The position numbers and the translations under genes were made by a program. A stretch of 64,000 nucleotides of DNA, from NCBI GenBank assembly GCA_030824515.1, contig JAVBXN010000008.1, forward strand, positions 124,001 through 188,000, written 5' to 3'. Below are positions 52,786 to 62,646 of this stretch, piece after piece; position 1 is the stretch's first letter; every line of letters starts with the position of its first letter. The DNA is from Pelobacter sp. GTDB lineage: Bacteria; Desulfobacterota; Desulfuromonadia; Geobacterales; Pseudopelobacteraceae. The notes beneath the pieces are model-generated. The model saw only the letters and a list, made by a program, of their open reading frames with translations. It ran no database searches and had not been told where the DNA came from.

Positions 52786-55700
52786 ATGCACACCAGGATC
52801 ATATCCGTCGTACTGTCACTTATTGTTTTATTTGTCACCGTTTCCGCATCAGCAGCGCCAGGCCAACTCGACCCGGCTTTTAACGGCTCCGGTATAGCGT
52901 CGTCGCCACCGTCCAGCGGCAGGGCCAACGCGATAGCCAGGCAGACGGCCGACGGCATGCTGGTGATTGCCGGCAGCCGTTTCAACGGGACCAGCAATGA
53001 GTTTGTCGTGGCCCGCTACAGTTCCGCAGGCACGCTGGACCCCCTGTTCGGCAGCAACGGCATGGTTTCGACAGCCATGGACTGGTCTTCGGAAGCGTTG
53101 ACGGTTGCACTCCAGACTGACGGCAAAATATTGGCGGCGGGATTCGCCAACGACAGCATGCGCGACAACATCGCCCTGGTGCGCTACACGGCAGGGGGCG
53201 CGCCGGATATGAGATTTGGAACCAACGGCGTGGTCAAAACCTCCATATCCGGAGCAAACAGCAAGGCGCAGTCTGTTGCCGTTGACGCCAGCGGCAGGAT
53301 CCTGGTCGCGGGCTATGTCGAAAACAGCGGTTTTGCACTGTTGCGCTATACCGACGCCGGAATTCTCGATACGACCTTCGGCAACAACGGGATCGTGACC
53401 ACCATCTTCAGGAGCGGAAGCGACCTGGCGTCATGCCTGGCGATCCAGGGAGACGGAAAGATCGTCGTCGCCGGCAACAGCTCCGACGGCTACTTTCTGC
53501 TGGCCCGCTACAGCGCGGACGGTAATCCGGACAGTCAGTTCGGCTTTGGCGGATCGGTCCAGACATCTGCCGGCAGCCTGTCCGCAAGCATCCAAGGGAT
53601 AGCGCTTCAGCCGGACGGAAAGATCGTTGTCGCCGGACATGCCAGCAGCTTTTTCACCAGGGATATTGCCGTGGCCCGTTATACGGACAGTGGCACCCTT
53701 GACAACACCTTCAACAATTCCGGGATGGTGACAACAGACATCAATAACGGCGATGACACCGCCTACGACGTTGCGATCCAGGCGAACGGCAGGATTGTGG
53801 TTGCGGGCAGCAACAAAGATAACTTCAACTTAGAACAGTTTGCACTGCTGCGCTACGAGAACGACGGCAGGGCGGACTATTCCTTCGGCGCAAGCGGCAG
53901 GGTACTGACCAACGTCAACTCGTCGGGAACAAACCGGGCGCAGGGTCTCCTGATCCAGCCCGACGGCAGAATCGTCGCGGCCGGTTATTACAACAACGGC
54001 AACGACAACCTTGCCGTCGCCCGCTACCTGGGTGACATAACTGTCACATTTGCGGCCGGCGCCCATGGCACAGTCAGCGGAGAGCTGCTCCAGACCGCCG
54101 ACCTCAACGGCAACACTACTTCGGTGACCGCGGTCGCGGACAGCGGCTATCATTTTGTGAACTGGACCGGGACCGGCGGCTTTGCCGCAACCAGCTCCAA
54201 CCCGCTGGCATTATTCAATGTGACCGACAACATGACCATCACCGCCAACTTCGCGGCGAACCCGCTGGTCACATTCGTGGCCGGCGCCCATGGCACGGTC
54301 ACCGGCGCGCTGTCGCAGACCATCGTGCCCAATGGGCAGACCTCCCAGGTGACCGCGGTAGCCGCTGCGAATTACCATTTCGTCAACTGGACCGGAACCG
54401 GCGGCTTCCCGACTGACACGGCAAATCCGCTGACGGTCATGAATGTGACCAACGACATGACCATCACCGCCAATTTCGCCATCGACACCCGCAACATCCA
54501 GTTTATTGCCGGGACCGGCGGGAGCATCAGCGGCTCGACGCTGCAGACGGTGAATTACGGCGGCTCGACCAACGCGGTCACCGCCGTGCCTGAATCCGGA
54601 TACGCGCTTTTGAACTGGACCGGCCCGGCCGGATTCGCAACCACATCCGTAAACCCGCTGACGGTGGCGAATATCACCGGCGACATGACCATCACCGCCA
54701 ATTTCAGGGAATTCGTTCCGCCGCTGATCTCCTCCTTCACCCTTCCGGCCACCTCCTCCACACAGTATGCGGGTCCGATTGCGGTTACAGCAACTGACAA
54801 CGTGGGCGTCACCGGCTACTGTTTCTCCGAGGACAACAGCACTCCTGCACAAAACAGCGCCTGCTGGATACCGGCGGTCCCGGCCGGGTTCGGCTTTGCG
54901 GGGGGCGGGACGCGGACGCTCTACCTCTGGGCGCGTGATGCGGCCGGTAACATCTCGGCATCGCGCTACGCATCCATATCGATCCAGGACACGGCCGCCC
55001 CGTACACCGAGGCCTATCCCGCCGAGACCTTCTTCACCGCGCCCTTTAACGTGACACTGCTCTCCAGCAAACCCGCTACGATCCACTATACAACCGACGG
55101 CAGCACACCGACCGCATCCTCGGCGGTCTACGCCGGACCGCTTCCGGTAAGCGGATCGTTCACGCTCAGATTTTTTGCCAGGGGTGACAACGGCGCCTCC
55201 GAAAGCGTCAAGACGATTATCTACAAACGCCTTTCCGCTCCCCTGCCGGCAACCCCGGTCAACGGACCTTTCGGAAACAGCGGGATCGGGCGGGTGGTTA
55301 CCTCACCGGCTTTTGCGAGCGACCGAACCCTGATCGCCGACCAGTGGGGCACGTGGTACATCAGCGCTGACAGCGGAGCAAACTGGCAGCGCTTTGGAAA
55401 CAGATACAGGGACATGGAGTTTTCCCCCGCCTTCGCTTCAGACCGGACCATGTTTGCCGTCGGCGCCGGCAATGCCGGATATCAGCTGCTGCTCAAATCG
55501 ACCGACACCGGGGCCAACTGGCGCGCAATCAGCACGATGCCGGTCAATTCGCAGCTGATACGCGTTTCACCCGCCTATGCCGCGGATGCGACACTGTTCT
55601 CCTTTGGCTTCGGTTCTTTCAGCAGATCCACAAACGGCGGCCTCAGCTGGGCTCAGCTGACCGGCCTGCCGGTAACGGCCACTGTTTCAAGCGTGGCTTT

Positions 55701-57930
55701 TTCCCCATCCTACGCAACCGACCACACCATCCTGATCGGAACCTCCGGGGGGGTGTACCGGAGCAGGGACGCCGGTCTGACCTGGAACCGCATCAACGAT
55801 TCCATCGCCGGATCGAATGTTGCCCAGTCGGTCACAATCGCTCCCGACGGCGCCTACTTTGTCTCTTTCAACGACGGCTACCAGACGGCCACCGATAACA
55901 AAATCTATAAAAGCATTGATGGCGGAGCACTCTGGACTTCGGCAACCGCGGCAGCGACCATGTCCACCGTATATGACATCAAAGCCTCTCCCAACTATGC
56001 CAATGACTCCACGCTCTTTGCCACAACCTACTCGAACAGCATTTTCAAGTCCACGGACAAGGGCAGCAGCTGGTCATGCATAAAGTCGGAACCGTTCGAT
56101 GTAAGCCCGGGGAATTCAATCGCAATATCGCCGGCATATTCAAGTGACAAGCAACTGTTTGTGGGAACCTACGACAGGGGCGTTGTCAGATCCATCAACG
56201 GCGGGAGCAGCTGGAGCGCCTCCAGTCACGGGATTATAAGACAGGGGGGCAGTTTTATCCTCTCGCCGACCTATCAGAGCGACCGCACCATCTTCGCCCC
56301 GGTCGGCGGAATCGACAAGATCGCAAAAAGCAGCGACGGCGGCGGCAGCTGGAGCGCTCTTCCGAACCTGGCGGTCACATCTCCGATCTTCTCGTTTGCC
56401 GTCTCTCCAGCCTACAGCTCGGACAGCACGATCTGGGCCGGCAGCTACGTCAACATCTACAAGAGCAGCGATGGCGGAAGCAGCTGGATCGAGCAACCGG
56501 CAGGATACATGAATACAAAGATCGTAGTGTCTCCCGGCTATGCCACGGACCAGACGCTGTTCACCATTTCAGGCTATGGGGCATTGGGAATATTCAAATC
56601 AACCAACGGCGGCGGCAGCTGGGCGGTAATGAATACCGGCTTGAGTGACCCGACGGCAAACGACTTTGCCGTATCGCCGGGTTATGTGACAGACCAGACC
56701 GCGTTTTCCGTTGCGGGCGGGGTACTCTACAGGACAACCAACGGCGGGGCAAACTGGATTGCTGTGACGACACCCGCAGCGGTCTCCTCGGTTTTGCTCT
56801 CGCCCTCCTACCCCGGCGACCAGACCATCCTGCTGGCGCTTTCAACAGGCGCGGCCTGTATTTCAACCAACAACGGAAGCAGCTGGAGTACGCTGCCTAC
56901 GCTCATTGTTTCCGGATATGCCGACGCACTGTCGGCACTGGCCTTCTCTCCCGCATATGCACAGGATGGAACCATCTTTGCCGGCGGCAATCTGGGGTTA
57001 TACAGGATTTCCACCGGCCAACCGGAGTGGCTGCATGTTCCGCTCGACAACTACCGCTGGGCCAGCGTCGGCAACTATGTCCACTCGATCGTCCCATCCC
57101 CGGCATTTGCAAGCGACAGGACGCTGTTCCTGCAGTCGACGGACGGCCCGCTTAAAGTGGTGATACCAATTCCCACCGCTCCTGGGATCACCCGTTTCGA
57201 GGTTCCGGCCACATCGGCCACCCTGACCGCGACACCGATAACTCTTACCGCCACGGACAACCTGGGGGTTAACGGTTTCTGCCTGCGGGAGGTCAACAGC
57301 AGCAGCGGCTGCAGCTGGAGCGCGACCGCCCCGACCAGCTACACCTTTGCCTCGTTCGGACAAAAAACCCTGTACGCCTGGGTCAGGGATGCTTCCGGAA
57401 ATATCTCGGCAACGGCCTTCGCCAACCTGGCAGTCGGCAATCCGCTAACCCTGACCATTGCCGGGAGCGGTACCGGCTCGACCAGTGGCGGAATTGCTTG
57501 CACCTCGGGAACATGCAAGGCCGCCTATAGCACCGGGACAGCCGTCAATATCTCGGCGACGGCTACTCCCGGCTCGTTCTTCGCCGGCTGGAGCGGCGCC
57601 TGCGGCGGGACCGGCAGCTGCGCCACGACCGTCAACTCACCCGGATACCTGATTGCGACCTTCATGCTGACGCTCAACGCCCGCAACCTGAACAGCGGCG
57701 ACACTTTCCTGCCGCTGCAGGCCGCCTACAATGCGGCGGAGAGCGGTGATGTGATCCAGTCCCGCGCAGTCACATTCATCGAGGACCTGCTTTTCAACCG
57801 GCCGGTTGAAATCACCATCAAGGGAGGCTATGACGCAGGTTATCAGTCTGCCGGTGGTACAAGCACGGTACAGGGGAAAGTGGTGATACAAAGTGGCAGC
57901 TTAATTGCGGATGGTATTCAGATACGTTGA
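52786..57930 (+). CDS. Giant secreted multi-repeat protein (delta-60, InlB-like and BNR-type repeats)
   Basis: 1714 residues with a signal peptide (SVVLSLIVLFVTVSASAAPG). Residues 25-415: about seven delta-60 repeats (pattern DGKIVVAG..FALLRY..G.LD..FG..G). About 415-640: three InlB/Listeria-Bacteroides type repeats (GTVSG...ADSGYHFVNWTG...MTITANF). About 740-800: a chitobiase-like segment (KPATIHYTTDGSTPT). About 810-1450: many BNR/Asp-box repeats (S.DGG.SW, YASD.T.F), a probable beta-propeller. A fourth InlB-like repeat and a truncated right-handed-helix-like end follow. Probably exported; the nearby type II system is a possible route. Role likely in surface contact. Confidence 0.85.
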   Translation: MHTRIISVVLSLIVLFVTVSASAAPGQLDPAFNGSGIASSPPSSGRANAIARQTADGMLVIAGSRFNGTSNEFVVARYSSAGTLDPLFGSNGMVSTAMDWSSEALTVALQTDGKILAAGFANDSMRDNIALVRYTAGGAPDMRFGTNGVVKTSISGANSKAQSVAVDASGRILVAGYVENSGFALLRYTDAGILDTTFGNNGIVTTIFRSGSDLASCLAIQGDGKIVVAGNSSDGYFLLARYSADGNPDSQFGFGGSVQTSAGSLSASIQGIALQPDGKIVVAGHASSFFTRDIAVARYTDSGTLDNTFNNSGMVTTDINNGDDTAYDVAIQANGRIVVAGSNKDNFNLEQFALLRYENDGRADYSFGASGRVLTNVNSSGTNRAQGLLIQPDGRIVAAGYYNNGNDNLAVARYLGDITVTFAAGAHGTVSGELLQTADLNGNTTSVTAVADSGYHFVNWTGTGGFAATSSNPLALFNVTDNMTITANFAANPLVTFVAGAHGTVTGALSQTIVPNGQTSQVTAVAAANYHFVNWTGTGGFPTDTANPLTVMNVTNDMTITANFAIDTRNIQFIAGTGGSISGSTLQTVNYGGSTNAVTAVPESGYALLNWTGPAGFATTSVNPLTVANITGDMTITANFREFVPPLISSFTLPATSSTQYAGPIAVTATDNVGVTGYCFSEDNSTPAQNSACWIPAVPAGFGFAGGGTRTLYLWARDAAGNISASRYASISIQDTAAPYTEAYPAETFFTAPFNVTLLSSKPATIHYTTDGSTPTASSAVYAGPLPVSGSFTLRFFARGDNGASESVKTIIYKRLSAPLPATPVNGPFGNSGIGRVVTSPAFASDRTLIADQWGTWYISADSGANWQRFGNRYRDMEFSPAFASDRTMFAVGAGNAGYQLLLKSTDTGANWRAISTMPVNSQLIRVSPAYAADATLFSFGFGSFSRSTNGGLSWAQLTGLPVTATVSSVAFSPSYATDHTILIGTSGGVYRSRDAGLTWNRINDSIAGSNVAQSVTIAPDGAYFVSFNDGYQTATDNKIYKSIDGGALWTSATAAATMSTVYDIKASPNYANDSTLFATTYSNSIFKSTDKGSSWSCIKSEPFDVSPGNSIAISPAYSSDKQLFVGTYDRGVVRSINGGSSWSASSHGIIRQGGSFILSPTYQSDRTIFAPVGGIDKIAKSSDGGGSWSALPNLAVTSPIFSFAVSPAYSSDSTIWAGSYVNIYKSSDGGSSWIEQPAGYMNTKIVVSPGYATDQTLFTISGYGALGIFKSTNGGGSWAVMNTGLSDPTANDFAVSPGYVTDQTAFSVAGGVLYRTTNGGANWIAVTTPAAVSSVLLSPSYPGDQTILLALSTGAACISTNNGSSWSTLPTLIVSGYADALSALAFSPAYAQDGTIFAGGNLGLYRISTGQPEWLHVPLDNYRWASVGNYVHSIVPSPAFASDRTLFLQSTDGPLKVVIPIPTAPGITRFEVPATSATLTATPITLTATDNLGVNGFCLREVNSSSGCSWSATAPTSYTFASFGQKTLYAWVRDASGNISATAFANLAVGNPLTLTIAGSGTGSTSGGIACTSGTCKAAYSTGTAVNISATATPGSFFAGWSGACGGTGSCATTVNSPGYLIATFMLTLNARNLNSGDTFLPLQAAYNAAESGDVIQSRAVTFIEDLLFNRPVEITIKGGYDAGYQSAGGTSTVQGKVVIQSGSLIADGIQIR

Positions 57931-57955
57931 GAGGTTATCAGGAAGCGGTTTTCTG

Positions 57956-58028
57956 GTCCACGAAAGACACGAATAATCAGTTTCATATTTCGCTGATCCA
58001 GTTCGTATTTTTCGTGCTTTTCGTGGAC
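57956..58028. repeat. Inverted repeat between convergent genes
   Basis: GTCCACGAAAGACACGAA (57956-57973) faces TTCGTGCTTTTCGTGGAC (58011-58028). It may act as a terminator for both neighbours. A related half sequence, TTTTCGTGGACCAC, occurs at 31276-31289. Confidence 0.6.
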
Positions 58029-58062
58029 ACTGTTTTTTCGGGGTTATTGATCCAGGTCTGGT

Positions 58063-58899
58063 TCAGAATTCCACGAATATGGCCACACCACCGCCGAAAT
58101 CGGGACTGCCGTCGCTGAGTCCCTTCAACAGGTACGCCTCGCTGTTGAACCGCTCCGCGAAGCGCCAGACGCTCTTCAGCCTGATGTCAAGCGGCGCCTC
58201 CATCCCGTCGAAAACCGTCGAGCCGACGCGGGCAAAAGCAGAAGTGTAGAAGCGCTCGTTCCAGCTGTAGCCGATTCCGGTGTCGGCAAGGAAGTAATCC
58301 CTTGCGCCGGTATCCTCGTTCGAAGCGCCCTGAAAGATGTAACGGCTGTCCACGAACGGCTGCCAGCTACCCAGCCACTTGGATACGGCCACTCCCGGTC
58401 CCACATCGAACTTGCCGGTGCCAAGCCCTTTGGTGTCATCGGCGGTCGGAAATTTAAGGTACAGCGTCGGACGAACGAGCGGAGTAGAATCACTGTCCTG
58501 CAAAAGTGCGTAACCGCCTACCAGCGTGATGTCCCCAAGCCCGAACTCACTGTCACCGGCGGTGGTTCCGCCACCCGCCAGCGAGGCACTGCCGCCGGTA
58601 TAACCCATGTTTCTTCGTGCCGTACTCTTGGGATTGGCCCCCAAAGCGGCCACGCCGGTGTTCTCCGATTTCTGGTACAAAAGCGGTATCGTCAATTCCA
58701 GGTCGATACGTTCCGTCGGAAACCAGTCAAGAATGAATGGAACGGAAACGTAGGTACTGGTTGAATCGGTGCCGAATTTACCGCTGGACGCGTCCACTCC
58801 CAGACCAACGGCGAACTGCGGGGGAACTGACCCGGCCAGGGCCGGAAGCGACGTTGCCTGCAGGATTAAGACTGATAAGACAAATAAAATTGATTTCAT
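58063..58899 (-). CDS. Outer-membrane beta-barrel-like protein
   Basis: 278 residues from the ATG at 58899, which begins a signal peptide (MKSILFVLSVLILQATSLPALA). Alternating polar/hydrophobic strands through the mature part (DLELTIPLLYQKS, GLGDITLVGGYALLQD, RPTLYLKFPTADD) and a final aromatic-ending strand (GGGVAIFVEF) are typical of outer-membrane barrels, similar to transporters annotated in the phenol-degradation pathway family. Function is unknown. Third gene after the sigma-54 regulator. Confidence 0.8.
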   Translation of the reverse strand: MKSILFVLSVLILQATSLPALAGSVPPQFAVGLGVDASSGKFGTDSTSTYVSVPFILDWFPTERIDLELTIPLLYQKSENTGVAALGANPKSTARRNMGYTGGSASLAGGGTTAGDSEFGLGDITLVGGYALLQDSDSTPLVRPTLYLKFPTADDTKGLGTGKFDVGPGVAVSKWLGSWQPFVDSRYIFQGASNEDTGARDYFLADTGIGYSWNERFYTSAFARVGSTVFDGMEAPLDIRLKSVWRFAERFNSEAYLLKGLSDGSPDFGGGVAIFVEF

Positions 58900-58921
58900 G
58901 ACGGCTCCTCGTTTCAAGTTT

Positions 58922-59449
58922 TCAACGTCCCATTCTTCCGCCGCCCAAACGACCGGGAGACTGCTGACGCATTTGGGACGGGCGACCGGCATTTCCGGCA
59001 GCGCCTCTTCCGGTTCCGCCGCCAGACCATGCCGGACGGCCGGACTCGTTACGGAGCGTAATCTCCGTATTGCGTGTCGTGTTGTTGATCTTCTGAGCCA
59101 GGATATAGACGACACCATCCTTGCCCTGGGCCTTTGAACCGCGGACCGTTATGTTATCCCCGACCTTCAGCTCGATGCCGTTATCTGCCCAGAAACGCTG
59201 CGGACCAAGCACCACTACAAACTTCGCCCCACCGCTATCCAGCTCCAGTTGGGCATGGTGCTGATCGTCGCCGCTCTGCACGGAAACTATCCGCCCGGTA
59301 ACGGTGGTAACGGTGTTGGCATCGTAGCCGGATTCCAGGTTCAGGCCGCTGCGATTGTCGCCATCACTCCACCAGAAGGCCTGGGCCGTCAGCGGAAATG
59401 ACAGGGTGAGCAGCAGCAGAAGAGACAGGGTGGTTATATTTATCGGCAT
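58922..59449 (-). CDS. Exported protein with OB-like domain and basic Gly-rich tail
   Basis: 175 residues. Signal peptide (LLLLLTLSFPLTAQA); a beta-rich domain of about 100 residues (TVTTVTGRIVSVQSGDDQHHAQLELD...VGDNITVRGSKA) resembling bacterial OB-fold periplasmic proteins; and a C-terminal low-complexity tail rich in Gly, Arg and Gln. No family name is certain. It lies 22 bases before the barrel protein gene, so they are likely co-transcribed. Confidence 0.7.
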   Translation of the reverse strand: MPINITTLSLLLLLTLSFPLTAQAFWWSDGDNRSGLNLESGYDANTVTTVTGRIVSVQSGDDQHHAQLELDSGGAKFVVVLGPQRFWADNGIELKVGDNITVRGSKAQGKDGVVYILAQKINNTTRNTEITLRNESGRPAWSGGGTGRGAAGNAGRPSQMRQQSPGRLGGGRMGR

Positions 59450-59519
59450 GGTTTCAGTCCAGAGAGGGGGACGCGTCCGCCCCCCGTGTTGTTGGCTGTT
59501 TCTGCTGCGTTACATCAAT

Positions 59520-59864
59520 TTACGGCGCGGTAGTGGTAGTGGTGGTCAGTCCGCTGCCATCCTGCAGCCCCTTGCCGTTGCCCGGACGGGTGGTGGATCC
59601 GTTGGCGGTCGTGCCGGTGGTCAGGAAAGTGCCGTCCCGGCGCTGCGATCCGACCGGACGGGTTGCGGAAGTTCCTGACACTGCCTGTGTATTGGCCTGG
59701 ATCTGGCTGTGTGTCTGAGTGCGGACCATCATACCGCTCCCGCCGCCACTGCCGTTACCGGAACCATTTCCGCCGCCGTTGCCTCCACGCGCCGAAGCTT
59801 CACCCGCCAGCGCAATGGCGCTAAGCGCCAACAGTGACAACACCATCATTTTTCTCGTTTGCAT
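59520..59864 (-). CDS. Small exported low-complexity protein
   Basis: 114 residues with a signal peptide (MMVLSLLALSAIALAGEASA). The mature part begins with a Gly/Asn/Ser-rich run (RGGNGGGNGSGNGSGGGSG), then polar Gln/Thr-rich sequence and a Thr-rich end. No known domain. An AGGAGGAAAC ribosome site precedes the ATG. It is the first gene after the likely enhancer and sigma-54 elements at 59908-60018, so it heads the probable regulon of the neighbouring two-component system. Confidence 0.65.
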   Translation of the reverse strand: MQTRKMMVLSLLALSAIALAGEASARGGNGGGNGSGNGSGGGSGMMVRTQTHSQIQANTQAVSGTSATRPVGSQRRDGTFLTTGTTANGSTTRPGNGKGLQDGSGLTTTTTTAP

Positions 59865-59907
59865 AACTCGTTTCCTCCTCGTGATTTTTTACTTCATACA
59901 GTTGAAT

Positions 59908-59927
59908 ATTCCACGAGGCGTGCCAAA
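59908..59927 (-). promoter_or_regulatory. Sigma-54-like promoter facing 59864
   Basis: Minus strand TTTGGCACGCCTCGTGGAAT: the -24 element TTGGCACG is perfect, but the -12 element reads GG in place of GC at the correct 10-base spacing. The gene start is about 45 bases downstream. Confidence 0.45.
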
Positions 59928-59997
59928 GGCATGTTTTAAATCAAGCATTCGTTATTGTTGGTGTATTTTCAAGGCCGGACCTCGCACCGCCAGAAGA

Positions 59998-60018
59998 GTG
60001 GTGCAGATTCTGCACCAC
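59998..60018. promoter_or_regulatory. Enhancer-like palindrome near the NtrC-type regulator gene
   Basis: Perfect dyad with 10-base arms, GTGGTGCAGA and TCTGCACCAC, around one base, and a further half site TTCTGCACCGC at 60027-60037. It lies about 75-90 bases upstream of the sigma-54-like element, as for an enhancer-binding protein. Confidence 0.6.
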
Positions 60019-60037
60019 CCAACAAAGTTCTGCACCG

Positions 60038-61396
60038 CTAAGGCTGGGTTTCATCCAGCATCCCGTATTCTTTGAGACGGTACTGCAGGGTCCGGCGTGA
60101 AATCCCCAGACGGTCGGCGGCCAGCCGACGATTACCGGCGGTGGACTTGAGCGCGGCGGTAATCGCGTCACGTTCAGCCTCTTTGAGTATGCCGTTTTCT
60201 TCAGCGTTGGCTCCGTTGCGGGACGAGGTCACGGTTTCCGGCAGCTCGGTGCAGGTAACTTCTCCCCTGGCCAGGATCACCGCCCGTTCGATAACGTTCT
60301 GCAGTTCGCGGATATTGCCGGGCCAGTGGTAGTCACGCAGCACTTTCAGCGCCGGGGTGGCGATCCCCGCTACTTTTTTGCCCATGCCACGGGCATGCTG
60401 ACGGACAAAAAAAAGCGCCAGGTCATCCAGTGCATCACGCCGGTCACGCAGCGGCGGCAGGGTGACCGGAAAAACATTCAAGCGGTAATAGAGATCCTCG
60501 CGAAAACGGCCGGCAGCCGACTCCCTGGCCAGATCGCGGTTGCTGGCGGCCAGCACCCTGACATCGGCACGTATCTCGCGGCTGCCCCCCACCCGCTGGA
60601 AACTGCGCTCCTGCAGCACCCGCAACAGCTTGGCCTGCATCGCCAGCGGCATCTCGCCGATCTCGTCCAGCATGATCGATCCGCCGGAAGCCAGCTCGAA
60701 CTTGCCCTGTCGTGTGCTGGAAGCACCGGTGAAGGCACCCCGTTCATGGCCGAACAGCTCGTTCTCCAGCAGGTTCTCCGGGATGGCGGCGCAGTTCACC
60801 GCAACAAAAGGCCCGCTCCGGCGCGGGCTGGAAAGATGGATATAGCGGGCCAGCAGCTCCTTGCCGGTGCCGCTTTCCCCGCCGATCAGCACGGTCGAGC
60901 CGGTTGCGGCCACATCTGCCACCTGACGGCGGATATTCTGCATGGCTGCGCCGGCAAACAGTATCTCAAGCGGCGGCAACCCGGCCAGTTCGGCCTGGTC
61001 CATGGCCACCAGTCGCCTTTCCCGGCGGCGTTCCTCCAGAAGCCGCGCAACCAGCGCTCTCAACGTGGCAGGATCCTTGAGCGGCTTGGTAAGAAAGTCG
61101 CTGACCCCCTCCTTGATCGCCGTGACCGCCTCCTCAACCGTACCGTAAGCGGTTATCAGCACGAACGGCGGCGCGGACGGGTCGTCGCGACTGGCCCTGA
61201 ACAGTTCCACGCCACCCATGTTGGGCATCTTCAGGTCGGACAGCACCAGGTCGAAGGTCGTACGTTTCAGGTTCAGCAGCCCGGCCGCCCCGTCCGCGGC
61301 CACGGTCACATCGTGGCCGTCATCCTCCAGTATGGTGGTCAAAAGGCCACGGAAGGTGGCGTCATCTTCAACAATCAGTATCCTGCCGTTCATCAT
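60038..61396 (-). CDS. Sigma-54-dependent response regulator (NtrC type)
   Basis: About 452 residues. Receiver (ILIVEDDATFRG, phospho-Asp in DLVLSDLKMPN), AAA+ domain with Walker A GGESGTGKELL and GAFTGA loop, and a C-terminal Fis-type helix-turn-helix (NRRLAADRLGISRRTLQYRL). The ATG at 61396 overlaps the kinase stop (ATGATGA), so the two are coupled. It likely acts on the dyad at 59998-60018 just past its own stop and on the downstream exported-protein genes. Confidence 0.93.
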   Translation of the reverse strand: MMNGRILIVEDDATFRGLLTTILEDDGHDVTVAADGAAGLLNLKRTTFDLVLSDLKMPNMGGVELFRASRDDPSAPPFVLITAYGTVEEAVTAIKEGVSDFLTKPLKDPATLRALVARLLEERRRERRLVAMDQAELAGLPPLEILFAGAAMQNIRRQVADVAATGSTVLIGGESGTGKELLARYIHLSSPRRSGPFVAVNCAAIPENLLENELFGHERGAFTGASSTRQGKFELASGGSIMLDEIGEMPLAMQAKLLRVLQERSFQRVGGSREIRADVRVLAASNRDLARESAAGRFREDLYYRLNVFPVTLPPLRDRRDALDDLALFFVRQHARGMGKKVAGIATPALKVLRDYHWPGNIRELQNVIERAVILARGEVTCTELPETVTSSRNGANAEENGILKEAERDAITAALKSTAGNRRLAADRLGISRRTLQYRLKEYGMLDETQP

Positions 61397-62646
61397 CTCT
61401 CCCCGCTGGCGGCCGGCAATCGCACTGAGAAGAGCGCTCCACCCTCCGGCGCGTCTCCGGCTGATATGCTGCCGCCGCAATCGTCAATAATCTTTTTGCA
61501 GACCGCCAGTCCCAACCCGGCGCCACGGGCCTTGCTGGTACGGAAAGGCTCGAACAGCACCGGCCTCATCTCCTGTGAAATTCCGTCGCCATGGTCCGCC
61601 ACGTAGATCTCGATCAATTCCGACACCCGACGGCCCGTAATCGTGACAATCCCCTCGCGGGGCGATGCCTGCAGCGCGTTAGTGACAAGGTTCAGCAGAA
61701 CGCGGCGCAACCCTTCCTCCGGGCAGAAGACCGACAGGTCGGCCGACAGGTCGCAACTGACCTTCACTCCGCACTCATCAAGCTGCGGCGCCAACAGTTC
61801 CAGCACCGATGTGGCAACGACAGCGACGCGGCATGGCTCGGCTGCAGCCGGTGTGGAACGGGTGTAGAGCAGGATGCCGCCCACCAGTTCCTCCAAGCGC
61901 TTGGCCTCACTTACGATCAGCGCTGCAAAGCCGCGCTCCCTGCCTTCCGGCAGACGTTCCTCCAGCAGCTGTCCGTAGCCCTTGATCCCGGCCAACGGAT
62001 TGCGCACCTCGTGGGCCAGCACCGCCCCGACCTCGCCCAGGCGCGCCAACTCGTTACGATGCGCCAGCAGGCGATTCTGCGCCTCCTGGCGGCGCAAAAG
62101 CCAGAACACGGTCAATCCCAGGCCCCAGCCCACAACCAGCAGTGAAAACAGGATTGCCGCCCCCTGCCCGGCCCGGCGCATAACCGCCTCCGAACGCCAG
62201 GTGTGCAGCGCCAGGCGCAGCACGCAGGTGCCGCCCGACAGGTGGAAAGGGGTCTGGAACTCGTAGACCGACTCTCCGGTACCGAGCCGTATCCGTTCCT
62301 CGCGCAGATTGCCGGCCGTCAGCACGGCCTGATAGCGCCGGTCAACGGCATCGGAACCGATCAGGTCAGGGTTGCTGTGAAAGAGGATGTTACCCCGGGG
62401 AGAGATCAGCGCCGCATAAGCGACTTCACTGGTCTGGAACGAGGCCAGTGATTTCAGCGACGGATCACGGGAGGCAACCCCCTCCATCGCCGCCGCCATC
62501 GTCAGCGCCAGGCCCCGCAAGTTCTCTTCGGCGATCGGCCCGGCGGTCCGGTAGTTCCTTACGGCAAACCAGGAAAGCGCACTGGTCAACAACAGGGCAA
62601 CAACCAGGATCGGCAGGGCGACGCTTCGAGCAGGCATAGCGATCAA
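61393..62646 (-). CDS. Membrane sensor histidine kinase
   Basis: 417 residues. N-terminal membrane segment (LPILVVALLLTSALSWFAV), a periplasmic sensor of about 130 residues, and a second membrane segment near 170-195. Then HisKA with VLAHEVRNPLAGIKGYGQLL and an ATPase domain (NALQASP, DHGDGIS, GAGLGLAV). It is similar to ZraS/AtoS-type kinases that pair with NtrC-type regulators. The start overlaps the stop of the CDF-like gene (ATGA), so all three genes form one operon. Confidence 0.92.
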   Translation of the reverse strand: MIAMPARSVALPILVVALLLTSALSWFAVRNYRTAGPIAEENLRGLALTMAAAMEGVASRDPSLKSLASFQTSEVAYAALISPRGNILFHSNPDLIGSDAVDRRYQAVLTAGNLREERIRLGTGESVYEFQTPFHLSGGTCVLRLALHTWRSEAVMRRAGQGAAILFSLLVVGWGLGLTVFWLLRRQEAQNRLLAHRNELARLGEVGAVLAHEVRNPLAGIKGYGQLLEERLPEGRERGFAALIVSEAKRLEELVGGILLYTRSTPAAAEPCRVAVVATSVLELLAPQLDECGVKVSCDLSADLSVFCPEEGLRRVLLNLVTNALQASPREGIVTITGRRVSELIEIYVADHGDGISQEMRPVLFEPFRTSKARGAGLGLAVCKKIIDDCGGSISAGDAPEGGALFSVRLPAASGER

